Shown: positions 1 through 7,702, counted from the first letter of the stretch. The stretch is 9,190 nucleotides of DNA from JAFRXK01 sp045603305 (GCA_045603305.1 JAZULV010000127.1:1-9190); one strand, 5' to 3'. The notes: generated by a model from the sequence alone, not told the origin. Program-made: numbers and translations.

Positions 1-141
1 ATTAAAGCAAATCAAAAACTAATTCTTAAAAATTCTGAAATTGTCTACAAACATAAATTAATCAAAGGAAACCAAACTCCCCTAGCAAAAAGATGTAATG
101 ATTTTATGGCTTTAGAAAAGGCATGCAATAATTATAAATAA
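1..141 (+). CDS. C-terminal fragment of an unidentified protein (5' end outside window)
   Basis: An open frame runs from the first base through 46 codons to a TAA at 139-141, while the other two plus-strand frames stop almost at once. In DNA this AT-rich a 46-codon open stretch is uncommon by chance, so a real gene entering from the left is likely. The tail is basic and polar (Lys- and Asn-rich, ending near ALEKACNNYK) with no membrane segment or motif I recognise. There is no GC-rich terminator before the next promoter; the palindrome at 175-200 followed by TTTTAT could serve as a weak one. Family and function are unknown. Confidence 0.5.
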   Translation: MKANQKLILKNSEIVYKHKLIKGNQTPLAKRCNDFMALEKACNNYK

Positions 142-144
142 AAC

Positions 145-174
145 TACTCATAAATACTTTTTCTCTGCTATAAT
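145..174 (+). promoter_or_regulatory. Probable sigma-A extended -10 promoter of the WYL operon
   Basis: A perfect TATAAT lies at 169-174 and is preceded by TGC at 166-168, giving an extended -10 element. The -35 is poor (TACTCA at 145-150, 18 bases upstream), as is common for extended -10 promoters. The expected start near 181 leaves a leader of about 55 bases before the ATG at 235. The ribosome binding site AAAGGAG at 223-229 is well placed for that ATG. Confidence 0.65.
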
Positions 175-200
175 AAACATGTCACACAGATGTCATGTTT
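175..200 (+). promoter_or_regulatory. Imperfect 26-bp palindrome over the start site: candidate operator
   Basis: The left half begins AAACATGtCA and the right half ends TGtCATGTTT; nine of thirteen half-site positions are symmetric. It starts directly after the -10 hexamer, so a protein bound here would block initiation. The adjacent gene encodes a WYL-type DNA-binding protein, which makes autoregulation the simplest reading. A second, shorter inverted repeat (ATATGA at 202-207, TCATAT at 213-218) follows. Alternatively, the palindrome plus the following TTTTAT could be a weak terminator for the gene ending at 141. Confidence 0.45.
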
Positions 201-234
201 TATATGATAAACTCATATTAATAAAGGAGCCCAC

Positions 235-1140
235 ATGAAGATAGACCGACTGATAGGCATTTTATCTGTTTTACTGCAAAAGAATGTCGTTACCGCCCCA
301 TATCTCGCAGAACAATTTGAAGTTTCCAGAAGAACTATTAATCGTGATATTGAAGATTTGTGCAAGGCAGGAATCCCTATTGTAACAAAACAGGGAGTCA
401 ATGGCGGCATTTCCATTATGGAAGATTATAAGATGAACCGTACTCTTCTCACAAACACCGAGATGCAGGATATTCTGGCAGGTCTTAGAAGTTTAGACAG
501 TGTCAATGGTACAAACCGCTATGGTCAGCTAATGGAAAAACTGTCTGTTGGTTCTTCAAACTTTATGGCAGGAAACCAGTCTGTGCTAATCGACCTTTCT
601 TCCTGGTATAAAGGCTCCCTTGCTCCTAAAATTGAACTGATACGCAGTGCCATTGACAATAATACTGAATTGAGTTTCCTATACTACTCTCCTAAAGGAG
701 AAAGTCAGCGAAATATAGAACCGTACTATTTGATTTTCAGATGGTCAAGCTGGTATGTATATGGGTGGTGCAGTGACCGAGAAGATTTTCGTCTGTTCAA
801 ATTAAACCGCATGGAACAACTGTATTTATTAGGCAATAAATTTATCAAAAAAGAGATTCCAATGCCCGATTTAAGTAACGAATGCATATTTCCGGGTGGC
901 ATCAAGGTAAAAGCTCTGTTTGAACCGGATTGCAAATGGAGATTAGTTGAGGAATTTGGTACAGGCTGCTTTGATGAACAGCCTGATGGAAAACTACTCT
1001 TTCATTCAGACTATACAAATAAAGAAAATCTGATTACCTGGTTGATGTCATTTCAAGATAAAGTGGAGCTATTAGAACCAGAAGAAATTCGGGCAGAAAT
1101 CAAAACAATTATTGAAAACATGAGAAAAAATTATATGTGA
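235..1140 (+). CDS. WYL-domain transcriptional regulator (HTH_11 + WYL, YafY-like)
   Basis: A 301-residue, full-length cytoplasmic transcription factor. The N-terminus (about 5-60) is a DeoR/HTH_11-type winged helix: YLAEQFEVSRRTINRDIEDL (23-42) is the helix-turn-helix, followed by a GGIS wing. The WYL domain covers about 134-205, with WYV at 173-175 and the following R-x-F-x-L-x-R stretch (DREDFRLFKLNRM, 181-193); the family uses these residues to sense nucleic acid or small ligands. The C-terminal 225-300 resembles the WCX extension (KALFEPDCKWRLVEEFG). The ATG is fixed by AAAGGAG five bases upstream. It heads an operon with a YjbR/DUF3795 fusion and a GyrI-like gene, and a palindrome in its promoter suggests autoregulation. 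The ligand and the direction of control cannot be read from the sequence. Confidence 0.92.
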   Translation: MKIDRLIGILSVLLQKNVVTAPYLAEQFEVSRRTINRDIEDLCKAGIPIVTKQGVNGGISIMEDYKMNRTLLTNTEMQDILAGLRSLDSVNGTNRYGQLMEKLSVGSSNFMAGNQSVLIDLSSWYKGSLAPKIELIRSAIDNNTELSFLYYSPKGESQRNIEPYYLIFRWSSWYVYGWCSDREDFRLFKLNRMEQLYLLGNKFIKKEIPMPDLSNECIFPGGIKVKALFEPDCKWRLVEEFGTGCFDEQPDGKLLFHSDYTNKENLITWLMSFQDKVELLEPEEIRAEIKTIIENMRKNYM

Positions 1141-1150
1141 GGAAAAATAT

Positions 1151-1807
1151 ATGATATATGTATGGATTGATGATTTTTTATTAAGCAAGCCGGGAGTTAC
1201 AAAAGACCTGCAAAAAGACTGGAACTGGATTCGTTACCAGATTTGCGGCAAGATGTTTGCTGCTATCTGCTTAGACGATAATAATGAACCCTATTATATT
1301 ACACTAAAGCTCGAACCGGCAGAAGGTGATTTCTTAAGGTCACAGTATGAGGATATAGTCCCAGGCTTCTATATGAATAAAACTCACTGGAATTCAATTA
1401 AACCCAACGGTAATGTTCCTGACGACCTGTTAAAAGACCTGCTGGATAAATCCTATCAACTGGTGCTTGGTGGTTTTAGTAAGAAAAAACAACGAGAGAT
1501 TTTGGAGAGTTCTGTTATTAAAAACTCCTTAAGCTGCTGTGGTATAGAATGTTCTGAATGCGAAGCCTACAAATCAATATGTATGGGATGCAACGAAATC
1601 CTTGGAAAGGTATTTCATGCACCTAAAGGACAAGCCTGTCCTATTTATGAATGCTCTATTAATCTGAAAAAACTAAATAACTGCGGCAGCTGTGCAGATA
1701 TGCCATGCAGTATATGGAGAAATACGAAGGATCCTGCTTTTTCAGATGAAGAATTTGAAAAGAATATCACAGAACGTATGAACAGATTAATGAAAGTGAG
1801 AAAATAA
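1151..1807 (+). CDS. YjbR/MmcQ-like domain fused to a cysteine-rich DUF3795 domain
   Basis: A 218-residue soluble protein with two parts. Residues 1-120 match the YjbR/MmcQ (DUF419) fold, with the family-typical SKPGVTKD (12-19), GKMFAAI (33-39) and PGFYMNKTHWNSI (71-83). Residues 127-215 match DUF3795 and carry eleven cysteines (129, 130, 134, 137, 144, 147, 163, 168, 178, 181, 186) in CxxC-like spacings, suggesting a metal or Fe-S site. YjbR proteins have a DNA-binding-like fold but no firmly known role; DUF3795 is uncharacterised. The ATG follows a ribosome binding site (AGGA, 1140-1143) that overlaps the upstream stop codon, implying translational coupling. The next gene begins one base after this stop, so the three genes are very likely co-transcribed. 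Confidence 0.85.
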   Translation: MIYVWIDDFLLSKPGVTKDLQKDWNWIRYQICGKMFAAICLDDNNEPYYITLKLEPAEGDFLRSQYEDIVPGFYMNKTHWNSIKPNGNVPDDLLKDLLDKSYQLVLGGFSKKKQREILESSVIKNSLSCCGIECSECEAYKSICMGCNEILGKVFHAPKGQACPIYECSINLKKLNNCGSCADMPCSIWRNTKDPAFSDEEFEKNITERMNRLMKVRK

Positions 1808-1808
1808 A

Positions 1809-2440
1809 GTGTCATTTGATTATAAAAAAGAATATAAAGAATTTTATCTGCCACCTAAAACTCCCAGAATCATCGAAATACCCAAGATGAACTATATTGC
1901 TGTTCGAGGAAAGGGTAATCCCAATGAGCCCGATGGCGAATACAAAGCTGCAATAAGCATGTTGTATGGAATTGCATTTACCATTAAGATGAGTTACAAA
2001 AACAACCATAAAATCAAAGGATATTTTTCTTATGTAGTACCACCATTAGAAGGACTCTGGTGGCAAGAAGACACACAACGCATTGATTATGCACACAAGG
2101 AAAACTTTCAATGGATAGCTATGATTCGACTGCCTGAATTTGTTACAAAGACTGATTTTGACTGGGCGATTAATGAAGCGACAATAAAAAAAGTGATTTT
2201 TCCAAAGTTGAATTTTTTACATATTGTGAAGGACTCTGTACTCAATGTATGCATATCGGAAGTTACGACAATGAACCTGCAACAACACAGATGATGGATT
2301 TATTTACCTATGAAAAAGGATATACTATTGATTTATCGGGAACACGCTTTCATCACGAGATTTATTTAAGCGACCCAAGAAAAACTGCACCAGAGAAGCT
2401 AAAAACTGTAATTCGCTATCCGATAAAGCCAATTATATAA
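1809..2440 (+). pseudogene. GyrI-like small-molecule-binding protein, frame broken at an A7 tract
   Basis: The first frame starts at GTG 1809 and ends at TGA 2292-2294 (161 codons). It carries a typical GyrI-like N-terminus (DYKKEYKEFY; VVPPLEGLWW at 76-85; MIRLPEFVT at 105-113). From about codon 128 that frame loses family resemblance. The frame one base back instead reads SDFSKVEFFTYCEGLCTQC then MHIGSYDNEPAT and HHEIYLSDPRK, ending at TAA 2438-2440, exactly the expected C-terminal half. The switch fits loss of one A in the run of seven at 2186-2192. Restoring it gives about 210 residues, the usual family length. GyrI-like proteins bind drugs or other small ligands. The gene could be dead, rescued by slippage at A_AAA_AAA, or mis-sequenced. 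GTG lies one base after the preceding stop, consistent with coupling. Confidence 0.85.
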
Positions 2441-2526
2441 ATTATGTCATGGGATAATACCATTTTCATAAAGTGTTACTATGTAAACAAAAAACAAGAC
2501 TTTCTTTTTCATGTTTTGATATTTAT

Positions 2527-2556
2527 AAAATCCCGCCAAACTCGGCGGGATTTTTT
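2527..2556 (+). terminator. Strong intrinsic terminator shared by convergent units
   Basis: A perfect stem of TCCCGCC (2531-2537) and GGCGGGA (2544-2550) with loop AAACTC is followed by six T on the plus strand. Flanking AAAA/TTTT extends the stem by four pairs. Read on the minus strand the hairpin is followed by TTTTATA, so it can also stop transcription of the DUF885 gene ending at 2593. Confidence 0.93.
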
Positions 2557-2592
2557 ATACTCAACCATCTTCTATTGTATATTAACAACAAC

Positions 2593-4407
2593 TCACTCTT
2601 CTAACAAATACTTCCTCAACACACTAAACGGTGCCGGTCCAAGGCTCATATATTTCTCGTGCATCTCTACGCGGCTCATACTGTCACCATGCATCTCTTT
2701 ATACTCGTCAATTAATTCAGTCGTATGCCAGTAACCTGCACTATATGGAAGATACAGTCCCGGGTCCGATGAAAAAGACTCAACCATTGATTCAGCCTGA
2801 GCCATATCATCAGTGCCAAGCAGGTCATTAATCAATCCTCTTACTGCTTCAGCATCATAACCAAGCCCATTTACAGCTACATCTATCAAACCGCAAAGTG
2901 TATAATTCAAATCATTATCAGTCTGGCAGAAGTCAGCAATATCGTTGTCAATGCCCATCTTGTAGTAAGCCTTATTATCCACATATCTGGCCCAGCCTTC
3001 TATATATCCAAGATAACTGAGCATACCTTCCTGCGGATACTGAATTGAATTATAATAATAGTTTGAATGAAGCATATGTCCCGGATAACCTTCATGGGCT
3101 AATGTTGTATAAAGAGTCTCCATATCTCCGCCAACCTGGGCACCATTCACTCTTATGCAAGTAGCAGCATCGGCATCGTCAAGGCGGTTAAGCACACAAT
3201 ATGCCAGCATACCGTCAATCTCAAGAGACTTTGGAAGATATGACAACTTGTATCCTGAATTTTTCAGTGTCGGAAACTCACGAGAAAACTCACCTGTCAG
3301 CTTCTCCATCATAGCATTCGGTTCTTCCGGTACGTTCAACTTATAATTCTTATTATAATACGTTAAAAGAGCATCATAATCAGATTTTGCCAAGTCGAAC
3401 TGGGCACTATATACTACATAAAACTTATCGTAGAGATACTCAAACATCTCATCTGTATTCATATCAAATCCGTACTTCTTAATAAGATAATCGTAGTATT
3501 CTTCTCCGCCTTCAGCATAATACACTCCCAGCGGCTCATCTGTACTTCCTTTAAATTTTTCAACACCAGCCTGTAATCCGGCAAATGCAGGTATCAGCAC
3601 TTCAGTAACGTACTTTTTATTTGCAGCCTTGTATTCTTCAGCCTTTACCTTATCCAAATTCATCTCGTCTATCTTTGAATCATATCCATCAATAAACGGA
3701 TTGTCTTTTACTTCCTGAAGATCAATAAGTGTATTTATTGTCTCCTCTATCATATAATCACTTGGAAGCAAGCCATAATCATCTATCTGCATCTGCACAT
3801 AATAAGGTATGGTTTTCATAATATCAGGCATGGTTTCTAAGAGTTTATGATAGTTTACAATATCCTCTTCATCATCAAAAATGTATTCGTACATACCAAT
3901 CTGGACATTAGATACCCATCCGTTATTAACTGCAAGCGGAGATGACAAATCGTTTATCTCAAATGACTCAACTGCAATATCAAGGTCAGCCTCCATCTTA
4001 TCATATACAAACTTCTGATACTCTGTCAGCTGGTTATAGTTAATAGCCTCAAGTCTTGATACAAATTCATCAATAGCTTCTCTATTGTCATTCATCTCTT
4101 CGTCGCTATACTCCAGCTTAAGTGAATCGTAACTTATATCCTCCGGAACTTCGATATCAAAATTAGCCGGATCCTTCACACTTGTTTCTAATGTATAAAT
4201 ATCACTTGTAACATCATAAACAAATATGTCCTGCATTAAGTCATTAAACTCTTTCTGAACATCATTGGTCTCTTCCGGTTTATTAGCAAGTCCCTCATTG
4301 TTATCATTGTTATCATTATTATTCTTTTTAAAGCAGGCAGTCGCGGAAACAAGCATCACTATAACCAAAATCATGACAGTTGCTTTTTTGTACAAGTTAA
4401 CCCTCAT
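2593..4407 (-). CDS. DUF885-family lipoprotein, putative zinc metallopeptidase
   Basis: A 604-residue exported lipoprotein. The N-terminus has a KK charge pair, a hydrophobic stretch (about 9-22) and the lipobox-like ATAC with Cys25 as the predicted lipidated residue. A low-complexity Asn/Asp linker (about 28-37) follows and would tether the enzyme to the outer membrane face. The catalytic half shows the DUF885 signatures HEGYPGH at 438-444 and EGWARY at 470-475; His438, His444 and Glu470 are the likely metal ligands and Glu439 the general base, by analogy with gluzincin-type peptidases. Length is normal for the family and no break is seen. The start is supported by AAAGGAG eight bases upstream. 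Its own promoter is visible at 4450-4478. Substrate is unknown; peptide scavenging or processing at the cell surface is an inference. Confidence 0.88.
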   Translation of the reverse strand: MRVNLYKKATVMILVIVMLVSATACFKKNNNDNNDNNEGLANKPEETNDVQKEFNDLMQDIFVYDVTSDIYTLETSVKDPANFDIEVPEDISYDSLKLEYSDEEMNDNREAIDEFVSRLEAINYNQLTEYQKFVYDKMEADLDIAVESFEINDLSSPLAVNNGWVSNVQIGMYEYIFDDEEDIVNYHKLLETMPDIMKTIPYYVQMQIDDYGLLPSDYMIEETINTLIDLQEVKDNPFIDGYDSKIDEMNLDKVKAEEYKAANKKYVTEVLIPAFAGLQAGVEKFKGSTDEPLGVYYAEGGEEYYDYLIKKYGFDMNTDEMFEYLYDKFYVVYSAQFDLAKSDYDALLTYYNKNYKLNVPEEPNAMMEKLTGEFSREFPTLKNSGYKLSYLPKSLEIDGMLAYCVLNRLDDADAATCIRVNGAQVGGDMETLYTTLAHEGYPGHMLHSNYYYNSIQYPQEGMLSYLGYIEGWARYVDNKAYYKMGIDNDIADFCQTDNDLNYTLCGLIDVAVNGLGYDAEAVRGLINDLLGTDDMAQAESMVESFSSDPGLYLPYSAGYWHTTELIDEYKEMHGDSMSRVEMHEKYMSLGPAPFSVLRKYLLEE

Positions 4408-4449
4408 ATCACTTTCTCCTTTGAACTCACAACATAATATTGATATGTA

Positions 4450-4478
4450 ATTATACCATTATTTTTCAACTTGTGCAA
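4450..4478 (-). promoter_or_regulatory. Sigma-A promoter of the DUF885 lipoprotein gene
   Basis: On the minus strand, TTGCAC (4473-4478) and a perfect TATAAT (4450-4455) are separated by 17 bases, and TGG directly precedes the -10 as an extended element. The predicted start is near 4443, giving a leader of about 36 bases. It lies between the LUD gene stop and this gene, so the lipoprotein gene can be transcribed on its own. No terminator is visible after the LUD gene, so read-through is also possible. Confidence 0.75.
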
Positions 4479-4511
4479 CTTTCTCTATTAGTGATTCAAA
4501 TTATCAGAATA

Positions 4512-5147
4512 TTAATAACCAAGTTCCTCTCCTATTAATATCACTTTAATACGATTAGGATAATGAGAACGTCTTGTAATTACAGTCTGTGCACAAATGC
4601 AATCCGGCGACTGGCAGTCGGCACATACACCGGTTACCGCACATGGAGTCTGTCTGTTAAGTCTCACCGCATTAGGTGGTGCTGCAGCAAGGTGCACTCT
4701 TTCAATTCCGCTTTCCACGTCCTTTACCAGCTTGTTCATACCGGTAAGAATCAAAACATTCTGAGGCCCATAACATAGAAATGCCACACGATTACCACGG
4801 CCATCTACATTAATAAGTTCACCATCCAAAGTAAATGCATTTGTACTCATAAGGAAATAATCGGCACAACAGATTTCACCGTAAAGCTTCCTCTCCTCTT
4901 CTTTAGTATTCCACGCTTCTCTGTCAATTATTTTGTAAGAACCATTCTTAATTGCGTCCATGAGACCGGTCTCTGAAAGAGTCATAGAACCTCCCCAGGC
5001 TATGCTTGCTCCCTCAGGCATCAGTTCTAATGCTTTCTTAACCGCAGACTCGCTGTCAGGACAATAGTAAGCTTCAATCTGACGTTTTGCAAAATTCTTA
5101 ATTACTGTATTGGCAACATTTTCATAATATGTCTGTTTTGGTGTCAT
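4512..5147 (-). CDS. Stand-alone LUD-domain (DUF162, LutC/YkgG-like) protein
   Basis: A 211-residue cytoplasmic protein of the LUD/DUF162 family. It carries the family motif WGGSMTLSETG (51-61) and the STNAFTLDGELINVDGRGNR block (101-120), and ends with a conserved tail holding Cys169, 175, 178, 183 and 185, which may bind a metal or cluster. The related LutB and LutC proteins belong to the L-lactate oxidation complex, but no lutA or lutB neighbour is present, so a lactate role is not supported here. The ATG follows GGGAG at 5155-5159 with seven bases of spacing. It lies after the leuS terminator and so is probably a separate transcription unit. Length is typical for the stand-alone form; the reaction is unknown. 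Confidence 0.85.
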   Translation of the reverse strand: MTPKQTYYENVANTVIKNFAKRQIEAYYCPDSESAVKKALELMPEGASIAWGGSMTLSETGLMDAIKNGSYKIIDREAWNTKEEERKLYGEICCADYFLMSTNAFTLDGELINVDGRGNRVAFLCYGPQNVLILTGMNKLVKDVESGIERVHLAAAPPNAVRLNRQTPCAVTGVCADCQSPDCICAQTVITRRSHYPNRIKVILIGEELGY

Positions 5148-5195
5148 ATACTTTCTCCCACACTTTCTACTAATTAATTATATTTTGATAAATAA

Positions 5196-5201
5196 ATTAT
5201 A
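5196..5201 (-). promoter_or_regulatory. Possible -10 element of the LUD gene
   Basis: A perfect TATAAT on the minus strand, about 50 bases before the LUD start. No good -35 is found at 16-18 bases; the positions overlap the leuS terminator stem. It is supported mainly by its place between a terminator and a gene. Confidence 0.4.
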
Positions 5202-5215
5202 CTACAAAAGTACGT

Positions 5216-5255
5216 AAAAACGGATACTAATGAAATATTATCATCAGTATCCGTT
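5216..5255 (-). terminator. Intrinsic terminator downstream of leuS
   Basis: Ten-base perfect arms (AACGGATACT at 5219-5228, AGTATCCGTT at 5246-5255) continue after one A/C mismatch with ATGA (5230-5233) and TCAT (5241-5244), closing on a seven-base AT-rich loop. On the minus strand the stem runs into five U (A at 5216-5220 on the plus strand). It sits 42 bases after the leuS stop and separates leuS from the LUD gene. Confidence 0.85.
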
Positions 5256-5296
5256 AAAATAAATTGCAAATCACGCACAATAAGTGCTCTTAATTA

Positions 5297-7702
5297 CTAT
5301 TTACATACGATATTAATAATCTTACCAGGAACGTAAATCTCCTTGATGATGTTATCTGTAAGCTTGTCAGCAACTGCTTCCTTAGCTGCAGCCAATGCAT
5401 CTTCCTTAGAAACATCCTTTGGAAGCTTAACACTGCCACGAACCTTACCGTTAACCTGTACACCGATTTCTACTGTATTCTCTACAGTCTTAGCCTCATC
5501 ATACTCAGGCCATGATGTCTGATATACGCAACCGTCATAGTTCATAATCTCCCAAAGTTCCTCTGTAATATGAGGAGCAACAGGATTAAGAAGAACAAGT
5601 AATACCTTGAAATCATCTCTTGTAATGCTGCCGGCCTTATAATAATCATTGATAAGTGCCATCATCGCAGCAATACCTGTGTTATACTTAAGAGCCTCAA
5701 AGTCACTTGACACCTTCTTGATAGTCTGGTGAATCTTTGTCTCTAAATCTTTGCTGTAGCCTTCAGCATCAGATACAATATCCTGAAGCTTCCATACTCT
5801 GTCTAAGAAACGACGACAGCCCTTTACACCATCCTCTGACCAGGAAGCTGCAAGGTCGAAAGCACCGATAAACATCTCATAGGTACGAAGAGTATCTGCA
5901 CCATAACCGTTAATAATATCATCCGGATTAACAACGTTGCCTCTGGACTTACTCATCTTCTCGCCGTTCTCACCAAGAATCATACCATGAGAAGTTCTCT
6001 TCTGGTAAGGCTCTACACAGGGAACTACTCCCTCATCATAGAGGAACTTGTGCCAGAAACGTGAATACAATAAGTGGAGGGTTGTATGCTCCATACCGCC
6101 ATTGTACCAGTCAATTGGAAGCCAGTACTTTAATGCCTCAGGGCTTGCAAGTGCTTCCTCGTTCTTAGGGTCAATGTATCTTAAGAAATACCATGATGAA
6201 CCTGCCCACTGTGGCATAGTATCAGTCTCACGCTCTGCAGGACCACCACAGCAAGGACATGTAGTCTCAACCCAGTCTCTAATCTTGGCAAGTGGTGACT
6301 CACCATTGTCTGTAGGCTCGTAGTTCTCTACTTCAGGAAGCTCTAACGGAAGCTCACTCTCATCCACCGGAACATATCCACACTTAGGACACTTAACAAT
6401 CGGAATAGGCTCGCCCCAGTATCTCTGTCTTGAGAATACCCAGTCTCTTAACTTAAAGTTAGTCTTAGCCTCGCCAACGCCCTCATCAGCAAGCCACTTA
6501 ATAATAGCTTCTTTAGCCTCTGCTACAGACATACCTGTAAGGAAGCCTGAATTAACTAATGTTCCTGTAGCCACATCAGTAAACGCAGCTTCATCAACAT
6601 TGCCACCGGCAATTACTTCTATAATAGGGAGACCAAACTTCTTAGCAAACTCCCAGTCTCTCTCATCATGAGCAGGAACCGCCATAATAGCACCGGTACC
6701 GTAAGACATAAGTACATAATCTGATACCCAGATAGGAATCTCCTTGCCATTTACAGGATTGATTGCTGAAAGTCCGTCAATAACAACGCCGGTCTTATCC
6801 TTAGCAAGCTCTGTACGCTCGAAATCTGACTTCTTAGATGCCATATCTCTGTAAGCAAGAATCTCATCCCAGTTCTTAATCTCGTCCTTATACTTGTCAA
6901 GGTAAGGATGCTCAGGAGAAACTACCATGTAAGTAACACCAAATAATGTGTCAGGACGTGTAGTATAAATTCTAAGCTTCTCTTCCTTATCCTTAATGCT
7001 AAACTCTACTTCTGCACCATTTGAACGGCCAATCCAATTCTTCTGGGATACCTTAACACGCTCAATGTAATCTACTGAATCCAAATCATCAATAAGACGG
7101 TCTGCGTAAGCAGTAATCTTAAGCATCCACTGGCTTTTAACCTTACGAACTACTTCACTGCCACAACGCTCACATGCACCGTTAACAACTTCTTCGTTCG
7201 CAAGACCACACTTACATGAAGGACACCAGTTAATAGGCATTTCAGACTTGTATGCAAGACCTGCCTTGAATAACTTAAGGAAAATCCACTGGGTCCACTT
7301 GTAGTAATCTACATCTGTAGTATTAACCTCTCTGTCCCAGTCAAAAGAATATCCAAGAGCCTGAAGCTGACCCTTAAATCTCTCTACATTGTTCTTAGTA
7401 ACAATCTTCGGATGAATCTTATTCTTAATAGCATAATTCTCAGTTGGAAGACCAAAAGCATCCCAACCCATAGGGTAAAGTACGTTATAACCCTGCATTC
7501 TTCTCTTTCTGGCTACGATATCGAGTGCAGTATATGGACGTGGATGACCTACGTGAAGTCCCTGTCCTGATGGGTATGGGAACTCTACTAATGCATAAAA
7601 CTTTGGCTTACTATAATCCTCTGTTGCTGCAAAGGCCTTCGCCTCTTCCCATCTTTGCTGCCACTTCTTCTCAATAACTTTAGGATTGTACGGCTGACTC
7701 AT
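5297..7702 (-). CDS. leuS: Leucyl-tRNA synthetase
   Basis: Class I aminoacyl-tRNA synthetase charging tRNA-Leu with leucine in the cytoplasm; 801 residues, full length. The Rossmann core has HVGH at 50-53 and KMSKS at 582-586. A zinc-binding insertion is seen at Cys160, Cys163, Cys177 and Cys180 (CPSC...CERC), and further Cys pairs lie in the later insertion (KCPKCG; CPCCGG). The CP1 editing domain shows TTRPDTLFG (247-255) and GTGAIMAVPAHDERD (335-349), so proofreading of mischarged tRNA should be intact. The C-terminal tRNA-binding domain (VQVNGKVRGSVKLP) is present. The HPRPYTALD version of the first motif is the form I associate with clostridial enzymes. The start is fixed by AAAGGAG at 7712-7718. 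It has its own terminator and a leader with a leucine-rich mini-frame but no visible T-box. Confidence 0.98.
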   Translation of the reverse strand: MSQPYNPKVIEKKWQQRWEEAKAFAATEDYSKPKFYALVEFPYPSGQGLHVGHPRPYTALDIVARKRRMQGYNVLYPMGWDAFGLPTENYAIKNKIHPKIVTKNNVERFKGQLQALGYSFDWDREVNTTDVDYYKWTQWIFLKLFKAGLAYKSEMPINWCPSCKCGLANEEVVNGACERCGSEVVRKVKSQWMLKITAYADRLIDDLDSVDYIERVKVSQKNWIGRSNGAEVEFSIKDKEEKLRIYTTRPDTLFGVTYMVVSPEHPYLDKYKDEIKNWDEILAYRDMASKKSDFERTELAKDKTGVVIDGLSAINPVNGKEIPIWVSDYVLMSYGTGAIMAVPAHDERDWEFAKKFGLPIIEVIAGGNVDEAAFTDVATGTLVNSGFLTGMSVAEAKEAIIKWLADEGVGEAKTNFKLRDWVFSRQRYWGEPIPIVKCPKCGYVPVDESELPLELPEVENYEPTDNGESPLAKIRDWVETTCPCCGGPAERETDTMPQWAGSSWYFLRYIDPKNEEALASPEALKYWLPIDWYNGGMEHTTLHLLYSRFWHKFLYDEGVVPCVEPYQKRTSHGMILGENGEKMSKSRGNVVNPDDIINGYGADTLRTYEMFIGAFDLAASWSEDGVKGCRRFLDRVWKLQDIVSDAEGYSKDLETKIHQTIKKVSSDFEALKYNTGIAAMMALINDYYKAGSITRDDFKVLLVLLNPVAPHITEELWEIMNYDGCVYQTSWPEYDEAKTVENTVEIGVQVNGKVRGSVKLPKDVSKEDALAAAKEAVADKLTDNIIKEIYVPGKIINIVCK

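Noticed and set aside
2241..2256. Frameshift of the GyrI-like gene placed at ATGCAT (2249), with the downstream ATG as a new start
   Set aside because: The -1 frame upstream of 2249 already reads family-like residues (TYCEGLCTQC), so the break must lie earlier, at the A7 tract. The ATG at 2249 also has no well-spaced ribosome binding site.
2444..2734. Plus-strand frame of 96 codons
   Set aside because: It runs through the GC-rich terminator and then lies antisense to the DUF885 gene; no ribosome binding site and no protein-like features.
4284..4330. Short tandem-like repeats (TTATCATTG units) as a possible phase-variable element
   Set aside because: They encode the Asn/Asp linker after the lipoprotein cysteine; low-complexity tethers of this kind are normal and the units are irregular.
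4479..4511. Terminator after the LUD gene
   Set aside because: Only weak AT-rich inverted repeats are present, with no GC stem or U run, so none was annotated.
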